DNA of 40,888 bases from Terriglobales bacterium (GTDB lineage: Bacteria > Acidobacteriota > Terriglobia > Terriglobales > Acidobacteriaceae). The notes under the pieces are model-generated. The model did no database searches, was not told where the DNA came from, and saw only the letters and a list, made by a program, of their open reading frames with translations. Where the stretch lies: assembly GCA_015655195.1 (NCBI GenBank), contig JAATFM010000276.1:1-40888 (forward strand). The letters run 5' to 3'. The translations under genes and the position numbers were made by a program. This document shows, in pieces, positions 23,866 through 31,690 of the stretch (position 1 is the first letter of the stretch; each line of letters starts with the position of its first letter).

Positions 23866-25206
23866 GTGCGAATCCGACCGTATCTCCAGTTCAAATCGCT
23901 CGTTTTTGCCACGCTGCTCTCGATGGTCATCATCGTCACGCTGTCGTTTCTTGTCTTTCAGACGATCTCGAACCGGATGCAGCGCATGACGATCGATCCC
24001 ACCTTCGACCGCATGGACGAGGCGCAGCTTGAGAGCGCCCGCTCCAACTACGAGCATCGCGGCAAGCAGGGCGTCAGCGATTACATGGCCAAGATCGACC
24101 GCATCTTCAAGGGCTCGCGGCACTATCTGCTCGACGCGAACGGCTACGACGTTGTCACCGGCGCGGATTTCCGCTGGCTCCTGCCGCCACCGCCGGCCAT
24201 TAAATCGCGCATCACTGACAGCCACGGCACCCGCTACATCAGTCGTCGCTCGCAGGACGGAAAATACTGGTTCGCCGTTATTGGCGCGCCGTACCGTCTT
24301 CACGTCTGGACCTTTCTGCCTTACTACTTTCTGGTTCTCGGCGTTACGGCAGCGATCTTCTGGCTCGCCGCCGTTGGCGTCATCCTTCCCATCCGCCGCA
24401 TCGCTTCTACCATCGCTGTCTTCGGCCAGGGCGATCTCTCCGTTCGCATCCAGACCAAACGGCCTGACGAAATTGGCCAGCTTGCGCGCTCCTTTGACCA
24501 GATGGCCGAGCGGCTGGAGCGGCTGATCGTCAGCGAACGTCAGCTCCTCGGCGACATCTCGCACGAGCTGCGCTCCCCGCTGGCGCGGCTCAAATTCGCC
24601 ATCAAGCTGGCGCGCACCTCGCCCGAGCCGCAATCGGCGCTCGACCGCATCGAGCGCGACGTGGACCGTATCGCCGCCCTTGTCGCCGACATTGTCGAAG
24701 TCACCTTTGTCGAGGGCGACCCGGCGCTGCGCGGCGCCGAGCGCGTTGCCCTGGGCGAGCTGGTGGAAGAGATGGTGCGTGACTCGCGCCTTGAGGCCGA
24801 GGCCCGCGGCTGTCGCGTCGAGCTGGCCGGCTCCATTGCCGGGCAGGCGCTTGGAAGCCGCGAGATGCTGCGCCGCGCCATGGAAAATGTCCTCCGCAAC
24901 GCCGTCCGCTATGCGCCGGAAGGCACGGCCGTCGAGGTCTCGGCCGAGGAAGGCGAGCGCTGCGCCACGATCGTCGTCCGCGACTACGGCCCCGGTGTGC
25001 CGGAAGAGGCGCTGGCGCGTATTTTCGATCCCTTCTACCGCGTGGAAGAGGCGCGCTCGAAGAACGGCGGCGGATCGGGGCTGGGCCTCTCCATCGCCCA
25101 GCGCGCCGTGCAGGCCCACCACGGGTCGATCACGGCGGAAAACGCCAGCCCCGGCCTCCGCGTCCAGATCAAGCTGCCGCTCGTCACGGCGCGCATTCCG
25201 GCTTAG
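23866..25206 (+). CDS. Sensor histidine kinase (CpxA-like)
   Basis: A 446-aa inner-membrane kinase. TM1 about 12-32, a periplasmic sensor of about 115 residues, TM2 about 150-172, HAMP about 173-225, H-box with His233 (GDISHELRSPLARL), N-box NVLRNAVRYAP, G1 DYGPGVP, F-box DPFYRV, G2 GGGSGLGLSI. It starts with GTG 6 nt after the regulator stop. It probably senses envelope stress, phosphorylating the preceding regulator. No target gene is marked in the window. Confidence 0.93.
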   Translation: MRIRPYLQFKSLVFATLLSMVIIVTLSFLVFQTISNRMQRMTIDPTFDRMDEAQLESARSNYEHRGKQGVSDYMAKIDRIFKGSRHYLLDANGYDVVTGADFRWLLPPPPAIKSRITDSHGTRYISRRSQDGKYWFAVIGAPYRLHVWTFLPYYFLVLGVTAAIFWLAAVGVILPIRRIASTIAVFGQGDLSVRIQTKRPDEIGQLARSFDQMAERLERLIVSERQLLGDISHELRSPLARLKFAIKLARTSPEPQSALDRIERDVDRIAALVADIVEVTFVEGDPALRGAERVALGELVEEMVRDSRLEAEARGCRVELAGSIAGQALGSREMLRRAMENVLRNAVRYAPEGTAVEVSAEEGERCATIVVRDYGPGVPEEALARIFDPFYRVEEARSKNGGGSGLGLSIAQRAVQAHHGSITAENASPGLRVQIKLPLVTARIPA

Positions 25207-25267
25207 TGTCCTGTCTCGGAAGTTCCCATCCAAGGCAGGCTGTCATTTTGAAACACCCTGAATAAAC

Positions 25268-25327
25268 TGTCATCCCGAGCGTAGTTTGCCGCGTTTTTTG
25301 CGCCAAACGGAGTCGAAGGATCCGCGG
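25268..25327. repeat. Dispersed intergenic repeat with TGTCATCCCGAGCG start
   Basis: A 60-bp element that starts TGTCATCCCGAGCG and ends GGAGTCGAAGGATCCGCGG, with pairing ATCC/GGAT and GTTTG/CAAAC around a T-rich centre. This type (TGTCATTCTGAGCG...GAAGAATCTG) is a familiar dispersed repeat in acidobacterial intergenic DNA, as I recall. A decayed relative may begin at 6519 (TGTTATCCCGAGC). The rest of 25207-25472 shows nothing else. Confidence 0.6.
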
Positions 25328-25472
25328 TTGCTTTTCGCAAACCATGCCTCGGACTCCAGGGACTAAAACAACTCCCAATGCCGTTTTGTTTTTCGCATTG
25401 CACTCAAACCGCAGCAGATATGGCCAAATTTGCGTTGCAAATAAAGCACTTAACATTTCTTAATATTCATTC

Positions 25473-25502
25473 TTGACAGTCGTATGTTCTACTGTGTCTA
25501 AT
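25473..25502 (+). promoter_or_regulatory. Sigma-70-like promoter
   Basis: Consensus -35 TTGACA (25473-25478), 18-bp spacer, -10 TCTAAT (25497-25502, 5 of 6). It lies in an AT-rich stretch about 49 nt before the start of the small secreted protein gene. The best housekeeping-type promoter in the window. Confidence 0.7.
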
Positions 25503-25550
25503 GCCGACTCCCACCCGGAGAATCTAGCGGCAGTTGAGGAGATTCCCTCC

Positions 25551-25907
25551 ATGAAGCGCTTGATTTTTTCCGCCGCAATTCTCGCCCTCGTCTCCGTTCC
25601 CGCTTTCGCTGCCAAGAACCAGCAGACTGTCAGCTTTCCGGAGGCAGTTACCATCGGAACCACCCAGTTCCACGCCGGCGACTATAAAGTGACCTGGACC
25701 GGCACCGGCTCGAATGTACAGGTAACCCTGGTCGAGAAGGACAAGCACGCCGCCGTTCCGACCACCTTGACCGCCAAGGCAGTTGAGGCCGCCGACAACC
25801 ATAACGGCTTCACCGTCAACCGCCAGGGCAATGTGAACTCGCTCGAAACCCTGCAGCTGGGCAAGACCACGCTCGTCTTTGCCGCCGCGCCGACCAACGG
25901 CCAGTAA
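25551..25907 (+). CDS. Small secreted protein of unknown function
   Basis: A 118-aa exported protein: signal peptide MKRLIFSAAILALVSVPAFAA, then about 97 residues with alternating beta pattern (VSFPEAVTIGTTQFHAGDYKVTWTGTGSNVQVTLV) and a Thr/Ala-rich end. Proteins of this shape are common in acidobacteria and have no known role. The ATG at 25551 gives the signal peptide and has GAGGAG 9 nt upstream; the longer frame from 25473 would swallow the promoter. Strong promoter and double terminator suggest an abundant single-gene transcript. Confidence 0.78.
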   Translation: MKRLIFSAAILALVSVPAFAAKNQQTVSFPEAVTIGTTQFHAGDYKVTWTGTGSNVQVTLVEKDKHAAVPTTLTAKAVEAADNHNGFTVNRQGNVNSLETLQLGKTTLVFAAAPTNGQ

Positions 25908-25920
25908 GTTTCTCCCTTTA

Positions 25921-25946
25921 CGGCCGCGTTCCCTTTTTCGCGGCCG
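25921..25946 (+). terminator. First terminator after the small secreted protein
   Basis: Perfect 8-bp stem CGGCCGCG / CGCGGCCG with a 10-nt loop, followed by ccgatttt. It lies 13 nt past the stop codon. Confidence 0.6.
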
Positions 25947-25975
25947 CCGATTTTGTAAGTTGCTGTGCCTTCCGA

Positions 25976-26014
25976 CTCCCTTTCCCACTCGCTGCGGGAA
26001 GGGGAGATTTTTTT
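25976..26014 (+). terminator. Second terminator
   Basis: 11-bp stem CTCCCTTTCCC / GGGAAGGGGAG with one U-G pair, then ATTTTTTTG. It is a strong intrinsic terminator in tandem with the previous one. Confidence 0.75.
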
Positions 26015-26145
26015 GCTCGTGGCAGGCAAGGCTGGCGCAAGCGGGCGGGAGCAGTGTGCGGAGTGTTGTAGGCAAGTGGTGCGGGCCGGTAGGATGGGCA
26101 CGGTTTTCCTCGACAACGAAGGCGGGGTCTTTGGGAGCGATAGCG

Positions 26146-27870
26146 ATGCGATGGACAGCGCAATGTGCTGCGGTGATGGCGGGGATTTTTCTTGGGATGA
26201 GCGCTGCATCTGCGCGGGCGCAGAGACCTGTTCCGGATTTCGGGCCGAATGTGGCAATCTTCAGTGCGAAGGCCGATGCGGCGGAAATGCAGAAGAAGAT
26301 TGACGCGGTTTACGCAGTGCAACAGCACGCGGAGTTCGGCACGGAGAGGAATGCTTTTCTCTTTCTGCCGGGCGAGTATCACGTAAACATTCCGATCGGG
26401 TTTTACACGCAGGTGGGGGGCGTGGGCGCAACGCCGGATGCGGTACGGATTGTGGGCAACGTCCACGCGGATGCGAGCCTGCCGCACAACAATGCGACGT
26501 GCACCTTCTGGCGCGGGGTGGAGGGATTTTCCGTGACGCCCGAGGGAGGCACGATGCAGTGGGCCGTCTCGCAGGCGGCGCCCTTCCGGCGAATGCACAT
26601 TCTGGGCAATCTGGCGCTGCACCAGCAGCGCGGATGGGCGAGTGGCGGATGGATGGCCGACTCAGTGATTGACGGAAATGTGGACTCCGGAACGCAGCAG
26701 CAGTGGATCTCGCGCAACTCAGAGTGGAAGAGCTGGACGGGCGCAAACTGGAACATGGTTTTTATCGGAATTGACCATCCGCCAGCCGGGCAGTGGCCGC
26801 AGCCTTCGTACACAACCATCGACCGCGCGCCGGTAACGCGCGAAAAACCGTTTCTGGAAGTGGATGGGCGCGGGCGGTGGGGCGTGCGTGTGCCGGAGCT
26901 CAGGCAGAATTCGACTGGAGTGACGTGGCACGGCGGGAACACGCCGGGAAAGCGGATTCCGATTGAAAAATTCTTCCTCGCAAAGCCCTCGGACTCGGCG
27001 GCAACGATCAATGCGGAACTGGCAAAGGGCAGAAACCTGCTGCTGACGCCCGGGATTTATGAATTATCGGAGCCGCTGCACGTGACGCGGGCCGATACCG
27101 TTGTGCTTGGGCTGGGATTTGCGACGCTGAAGCCGGTAAATGGAACGGCTGCGGTGACAGTCGCCGATGAGGATGGTGTCATCGTTGCCGGATTGCTGAT
27201 TGACGCGGGCGAGAAGGGATCGCCGGCGCTGGTGGAGGTGGGTTCCGGCACGAGCCACGCGAACCATGCGCGGAACCCGATTACGCTGAGCGATGTTTTT
27301 TTTCGCGTGGGCGGCGCGGGCGTGGGACGCGCGCAGGTAAACCTGCTCGTGGACGCGAATGACACGCTGATTGACCACACGTGGATCTGGCGCGCCGATC
27401 ACGGCAAGGGCGTGGGCTGGACGGAGAATACCAGCGCAAACGGGCTGGTCGTCAACGGCGACCGTGTAACGGCCTATGGGCTTTTTGTGGAGCACCATCA
27501 GCAGTTTCAGGTGCTGTGGAAGGGCAACGCGGGACGGACGTATTTCTATCAGTCGGAAATCCCGTATGACGCGCCCGATCAGGCAAGTTTTACCGCAGCG
27601 CCGGGCGTGAATGGTTGGGCTTCCTACAAGGTGGCGGATGGCGTGACGACGCATGAGGCATGGGGACTGGGAGTGTATTCCGTCTTCCGACATCCGAATG
27701 TAACGCTGACGCGGGCAATGGAAGTCCCGCATGCGCCGGGAGTGCGGTTTCACGACATGATTACGGTGGCCCTCGATAATCTTGGCGAGATTTCCAATGT
27801 AATTGACGACGCGGGCGGGCCGACATCGACCAAGCCGCGAAAGACGCCGAAGGTAACTTCGTTTCCCTAA
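26146..27870 (+). CDS. Secreted right-handed beta-helix protein, putative carbohydrate-active
   Basis: A 574-aa exported protein with signal peptide MRWTAQCAAVMAGIFLGMSAASARA. Two pectate-lyase-like beta-helix segments seem present: about 35-215 (FLFLPGEYHVNIPIGFYTQVGG, GVEGFSVTP) and about 285-540 (TINAELAKGRNLLLTPGIYEL..., VIVAGLLIDAG, TLIDHTWIWRADHG). This two-helix layout recalls GH55-type glucanases. Database entries for similar proteins are sometimes called adenylyl cyclase, for which I see no support. Catalytic residues cannot be assigned. The start at 26146 is chosen for the signal peptide; upstream frame runs through the terminators. Its stop overlaps the stop of the converging zinc-finger gene. 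Confidence 0.65.
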   Translation: MRWTAQCAAVMAGIFLGMSAASARAQRPVPDFGPNVAIFSAKADAAEMQKKIDAVYAVQQHAEFGTERNAFLFLPGEYHVNIPIGFYTQVGGVGATPDAVRIVGNVHADASLPHNNATCTFWRGVEGFSVTPEGGTMQWAVSQAAPFRRMHILGNLALHQQRGWASGGWMADSVIDGNVDSGTQQQWISRNSEWKSWTGANWNMVFIGIDHPPAGQWPQPSYTTIDRAPVTREKPFLEVDGRGRWGVRVPELRQNSTGVTWHGGNTPGKRIPIEKFFLAKPSDSAATINAELAKGRNLLLTPGIYELSEPLHVTRADTVVLGLGFATLKPVNGTAAVTVADEDGVIVAGLLIDAGEKGSPALVEVGSGTSHANHARNPITLSDVFFRVGGAGVGRAQVNLLVDANDTLIDHTWIWRADHGKGVGWTENTSANGLVVNGDRVTAYGLFVEHHQQFQVLWKGNAGRTYFYQSEIPYDAPDQASFTAAPGVNGWASYKVADGVTTHEAWGLGVYSVFRHPNVTLTRAMEVPHAPGVRFHDMITVALDNLGEISNVIDDAGGPTSTKPRKTPKVTSFP

Positions 27871-28127
27871 AGATAGGTCTCGTCCACGTAGCACCAGCGC
27901 CAGTTCTCGCCGCGCTCGGCGGACTGGATCACCGGATGCTGCGTCTCGTGGAAGTGCGCCCGCGCGTGCCGGTTCTTTGACGAGTCGCAGCAGCCTACGT
28001 GCCCGCATTCGAGGCAGAGCCGCAGATGCACCCATGTGTCGCCCATCTTGAGGCACTCCTCACAGCCCTTGGTGCGTGGTTTTACTGTTTCCGTGTACTT
28101 TGCCGCGTGTGTGCATTGTGTTGCCAT
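27867..28127 (-). CDS. UBP-type zinc finger protein
   Basis: An 86-aa protein that is almost wholly a ZnF-UBP domain: CTHAAKYTETVKPRTKGCEECLKMGDTWVHLRLCLECGHVGCCDSS, then HARAHFHETQHPVI. The Cys/His pattern fits the zinc ligands of the ubiquitin-C-terminal-binding fold. Bacterial stand-alone versions are common and of unknown function. The start at 28127 has GAGGAGG 6-7 nt upstream. It follows glpD by 34 nt on the same strand and may belong to the glp operon. Its TAG stop shares bases with the TAA stop of the converging beta-helix gene. Confidence 0.88.
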   Translation of the reverse strand: MATQCTHAAKYTETVKPRTKGCEECLKMGDTWVHLRLCLECGHVGCCDSSKNRHARAHFHETQHPVIQSAERGENWRWCYVDETYL

Positions 28128-28161
28128 CGCTGACCTCCTCGTTTCTGCCTGTTTGATACTG

Positions 28162-29730
28162 CTACGAGACTCGATACTGCTCTGCAAGACGGCAAAACGC
28201 AACCGTCTGCTCTTCGATCCATGCTGCATCGCGGCCTAGCTCGGCTGCAAGAAGCTCCGCCGCGGGCCGCGCCATTTCCATCGCCGCCTTCGCGTTCAAA
28301 AATAGCGCCCGCGTCCGCCGCGCCAGCGCGTCTTCCACCGTTCGCGACATCTCTTCGCGAGCCGCCCACACAATCTCCGCGCCGATCACGGGCAGAGCCG
28401 GATGAAGCTGTTTTGCGAGCTGCGCATCGCTCGCGGCCAGCGCCTGAATTGCTGTTGCATCGGCTCCGTAGACCGCTAAGCTGCCAAGGTCTTCGGCGTT
28501 TTCCATGTAACCGTGTATGTGCAGCATCTTCGTCGCGCAGGGAGCCTCGTTGAGCCGGCCCAGCGTAATGGCGTGGTCCACGCAATCCTCCGCCATGTGC
28601 CGGTACGTCGTCCACTTGCCGCCGGTAATCGTCAGCAGGCCGGAGGGGTCCACGTGAATCAGGTGGTCGCGGGAGAGCGCGGAGGTCTTGCCGTCGCCTT
28701 TTACGAGTGGCCGCAGCCCCACGTAAACGCTCAGCACATCGGCACGCGTGGGCTGACGGCTCAGGTAGCGGCCGGCGGTTTCGAGGATGAACTCAATCTC
28801 CTCGTCGAGCGCGCGCGGCTCCAGCTCCGGCGCGTCGACGGGCGTGTCCGTGGTGCCGGCAACGGCGTGCCCGTGCCACGGAATCACGAAGAGAACGCGA
28901 CCGTCGCTGGTCCGGGGAACCATTAGCGCTGACTCAGCTTTCAAAAAGCTGCGGTCAAAAACAAGATGAATTCCCTGGCTTGTAACGACCAGCTCTTCCG
29001 CGTCGGGGTCTACCATTTTTCGCACCGTGTCGGTAAAGACTCCGGTGGCGTTTACCACCACGCGGGCTCGGATGATGAATTCTTCGCCCGTCTCGCCGTC
29101 GCGCGCCGCGAGGCCGTTTATGTAGCCGTCAGCGTCGCGCAGCAGCCGCTCCGCCGCGCAGTAGTTCACGACCGCGGCTCCGTGCTCGGCGGCTGTCATG
29201 GCGAGATGCACGAGAAGCCGCGCGTCGTCGAATTGGCCGTCGTAGTAAATCACGCCGCCGCGCAGCTCTTCGGGTTCGAGACTGGGCAGCCGTTCGAGCG
29301 TTTCTTCGCGCGACAGGAGCTTCGAGGCTCCAAAGCCGTACTTACCCGCGAGCAGGTCGTAGAGCTTGAGGCCGATGCCGTAAAACGGCGCTTCCCACCA
29401 GGAGTAATTCGGCACCACAAAGGCCAGATCGCGCACCAGATGCGGCGCATTCTGCCGCAGCAGCCCACGCTCCTTGAGAGCCGACATGACGAGCGGCACA
29501 TTGCCCTGTTCGAGATAGCGCACGCCGCCGTGAACGAGCTTTGTCGAGCGGCTGCTGGTGCCTTTACCGAAGTCGTGCGCTTCGACCAGCGCTACGGAAA
29601 GTCCGCGCGAAGCCGCATCGACAGCCACTCCCATGCCGGTCGCGCCGCCGCCGATGACGGCAATATCCCACGGAATCGCATCCGGCCTTGACCGCTCGCG
29701 CAGCTTCGCTAACATCTCTTCGCGCCGCAT
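28162..29730 (-). CDS. glpD: Aerobic glycerol-3-phosphate dehydrogenase
   Basis: A 522-aa FAD enzyme that oxidises sn-glycerol-3-phosphate to dihydroxyacetone phosphate at the inner membrane, feeding electrons to quinone. FAD-binding site IAVIGGGATGMGVAVDAASRG at 23-43, then SSRSTKLVHGGVRYLEQGN, the catalytic-domain pattern IPWHGHAVAGTTDTP and the C-terminal TITGGKWTTYRHMAED with the all-helical cap to the end. Length is normal. The start lies 3 nt after the glpK stop, so the two genes are translationally coupled. Confidence 0.95.
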   Translation of the reverse strand: MRREEMLAKLRERSRPDAIPWDIAVIGGGATGMGVAVDAASRGLSVALVEAHDFGKGTSSRSTKLVHGGVRYLEQGNVPLVMSALKERGLLRQNAPHLVRDLAFVVPNYSWWEAPFYGIGLKLYDLLAGKYGFGASKLLSREETLERLPSLEPEELRGGVIYYDGQFDDARLLVHLAMTAAEHGAAVVNYCAAERLLRDADGYINGLAARDGETGEEFIIRARVVVNATGVFTDTVRKMVDPDAEELVVTSQGIHLVFDRSFLKAESALMVPRTSDGRVLFVIPWHGHAVAGTTDTPVDAPELEPRALDEEIEFILETAGRYLSRQPTRADVLSVYVGLRPLVKGDGKTSALSRDHLIHVDPSGLLTITGGKWTTYRHMAEDCVDHAITLGRLNEAPCATKMLHIHGYMENAEDLGSLAVYGADATAIQALAASDAQLAKQLHPALPVIGAEIVWAAREEMSRTVEDALARRTRALFLNAKAAMEMARPAAELLAAELGRDAAWIEEQTVAFCRLAEQYRVS

Positions 29731-29733
29731 CGC

Positions 29734-31227
29734 TCACTCCGTCCAGTTTCTGGTCCGCTCCACTGCGCGCAGCCACTGTTTTCTGCGCGAGGCGGCCTCG
29801 GTTGCTTCCATCTTAGGCTCAAATCGTTTGTCGTCTCCGCGGCTGGCTTTGAGAGCCTCGGGGCTCTCCCAGACACCCGCTGCAAGCCCGGCGAGATAGG
29901 CCGCGCCGAGCGCTGTCGTCTCCGTGACGTGCGGACGCACCACCGGCACGCTGAGAATGTCGGCCTGGAACTGCATCAGAAGGTCGTTTACCGCCGCGCC
30001 GCCGTCCACGCGCAGGCCGTGAAGCGGCGTTCCCGTCTCGCTTTTCACTGCTTCGAGAACATCTGCGACCTGGAAAGCGATGCTTTCGAGCGCGGCCCGC
30101 GCAATGTGCCCGTGCCGCGTATCGCGCCGCAGACCGATCAGCAATCCGCCGGCGTGCGGGTCCCAGTGCGGCGCGCCGAGGCCCACAAAGGCCGGCACAA
30201 AGACCACGCCGCCCGCATCGGGCACGGAGGCGGCGAGCGCTTCCACTTCCGCAGACGAGCCGATCAGCCGCAGGTTGTCGCGCAGCCACTGCACCACCGC
30301 GCCGCCGATAAAAATGCTGCCCTCGAAAGCGTATTCGAGCCGCTTGTACGCGCTTGCCGCCACGGTTGTTATCAGCTTGTGCCGCGAGCGGCGGAACTCG
30401 CCGCCGATGTGCTGAAGCAGGAAGCAGCCCGTGCCGTAAGTGTTCTTCGCCTCGCCCGGCTGCCAGCACATTTGACCGAAGAGCGCGGCCTGCTGGTCGC
30501 CGGCAATGCCGCTGATCGCGATGCCTTCGAGGCCCTTCGCGATTGCCGTTCCAACGCGCTCGCTCGACCACGCCACTTGCGGCAGAAGCGATGCGGGAAT
30601 GTCGAGCAGACGCAGCAGCTCTTCGTCCCAGCAACCTTCGACGATGTTATAGAGAAGCGTGCGTGAGGCGTTCGTCACATCCGTAACATGCGTTTTGCCG
30701 CCGGTCAGATGCCAGATCAGCCAGGAATCGACAGTGCCGAAGGCCAACTCGCCGCGCTCGGCGCGCGCCCGCGCGCCTTCCACGTTGTCGAGAATCCACC
30801 GGACCTTGGTGCCGGAAAAATAAGGGTCGAGAACCAGGCCAGTGCGGCTTGCGACTGTCTCCCCAGCTCCGCTCTCTTCCAAAGAGCTGCACTGCGCAGC
30901 AGTTCGGCGGTCCTGCCAGACGATTGCGGGATGAATCGCCTTGCCGGTTGCGCGATCCCACACAATCGTCGTCTCGCGCTGGTTCGTGATGCCGAGCGCG
31001 GCCACGTCGGCGGGCTTTGCGCCGGCGCGTTCGAGGGCTTCTGTCGCGCAGGCTAGCTGTGTGGCAAGAATCTCATCGGCGTCGTGTTCCACCCAGCCTG
31101 CCCTCGGATAGAACTGCTGGAACTCGCGCTGGGCGAGGGAGACTGGGGAGACGATCCCGCCCGATGAGTCAAAGAGAATCGCCCGCGAGCTTGTCGTTCC
31201 CTGGTCCAGCGCCAGAATGTAGCTCAT
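29734..31227 (-). CDS. glpK: Glycerol kinase
   Basis: A 497-aa FGGY-family kinase that phosphorylates glycerol in the cytoplasm. It has the N-terminal ATP-site motif [27 protein letters not shown], the catalytic base Asp244 in [21 protein letters not shown] and the FGGY signature region [22 protein letters not shown]. The ATG at 31227 has GGGAGAG upstream. It is first in glpK-glpD. No glpF or glpR is visible in the window. Confidence 0.96.
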   Translation of the reverse strand: MSYILALDQGTTSSRAILFDSSGGIVSPVSLAQREFQQFYPRAGWVEHDADEILATQLACATEALERAGAKPADVAALGITNQRETTIVWDRATGKAIHPAIVWQDRRTAAQCSSLEESGAGETVASRTGLVLDPYFSGTKVRWILDNVEGARARAERGELAFGTVDSWLIWHLTGGKTHVTDVTNASRTLLYNIVEGCWDEELLRLLDIPASLLPQVAWSSERVGTAIAKGLEGIAISGIAGDQQAALFGQMCWQPGEAKNTYGTGCFLLQHIGGEFRRSRHKLITTVAASAYKRLEYAFEGSIFIGGAVVQWLRDNLRLIGSSAEVEALAASVPDAGGVVFVPAFVGLGAPHWDPHAGGLLIGLRRDTRHGHIARAALESIAFQVADVLEAVKSETGTPLHGLRVDGGAAVNDLLMQFQADILSVPVVRPHVTETTALGAAYLAGLAAGVWESPEALKASRGDDKRFEPKMEATEAASRRKQWLRAVERTRNWTE

Positions 31228-31350
31228 CTTCGCTCTCCCGCTGCCGGCCTCAAGTGAACCATGCCGCGCCCGCGCCCGGCAACACGCGGGCTGTGAATTC
31301 GCGGAGCCGGCTGGCGCGAAAATCCGGTTGCAGGTCCGTTTGCAGGGGAG

Positions 31351-31399
31351 CTATCCCACCCTAGCCGGAAAAACAAAGACCCGGCGAGGGTGGGGCACC
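31351..31399 (+). repeat. Palindromic intergenic repeat, copy D
   Basis: Arms CCCACCCTAGCCGG (31355-31368) and CCGGCGAGGGTGGG (31381-31394), a 12-nt loop AAAAACAAAGAC, one mismatch. It lies between divergent glpK and the MBOAT operon. Apart from this copy, 31228-31513 shows nothing I can name. Confidence 0.85.
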
Positions 31400-31513
31400 C
31401 GGTACGTATCTTTCAAGCTGACCCATTGCCGAAAATTTCTTTTTCGCGTCTCCCATTTCGGCATCTATCCCGAAACAGTGACGACTTTTGTTCCAACCCT
31501 CATGCACTCGGCA

Positions 31514-31566
31514 TTGTGTTCCTGAAAAAATAGTCCATAATCACAGCTACACTGAAAGCGTTTCAG
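31514..31566 (+). promoter_or_regulatory. Candidate promoter and LacI-type operator of the MBOAT operon
   Basis: TTGTGT (31514-31519), 16 bp, CATAAT (31536-31541) form a plausible sigma-70 promoter in an AT-rich stretch. Eleven bases further is CTGAAAGCGTTTCAG (31552-31566), a perfect inverted repeat around GCG, in the style of LacI-family operators and just downstream of the expected transcript start, where a repressor would block. It is about 125 nt before the MBOAT start. A possible half-site CTGAAACG lies at 31663. Confidence 0.5.
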
Positions 31567-31690
31567 GGAAAAATATCGCCGTTTTCAGCCGCATTCAAAG
31601 CCGTCGCAGAGTGGCAATTGCGTCGGCTCGGAAATTCCGGCTTCGTCTTACAAAGTTCCCTGAAACGTCCTAAGCGCGAACTCTTTCTCC

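Noticed and set aside
23125..25233. 702-aa open frame antisense to the two-component system
   Set aside because: The plus-strand regulator and kinase show all catalytic motifs; the antisense frame is Arg/Ala/Asp-rich with no domain.
25879..26145. N-terminal extension of the beta-helix protein
   Set aside because: It would run through two terminators and has no family sequence; a signal peptide begins at 26146.
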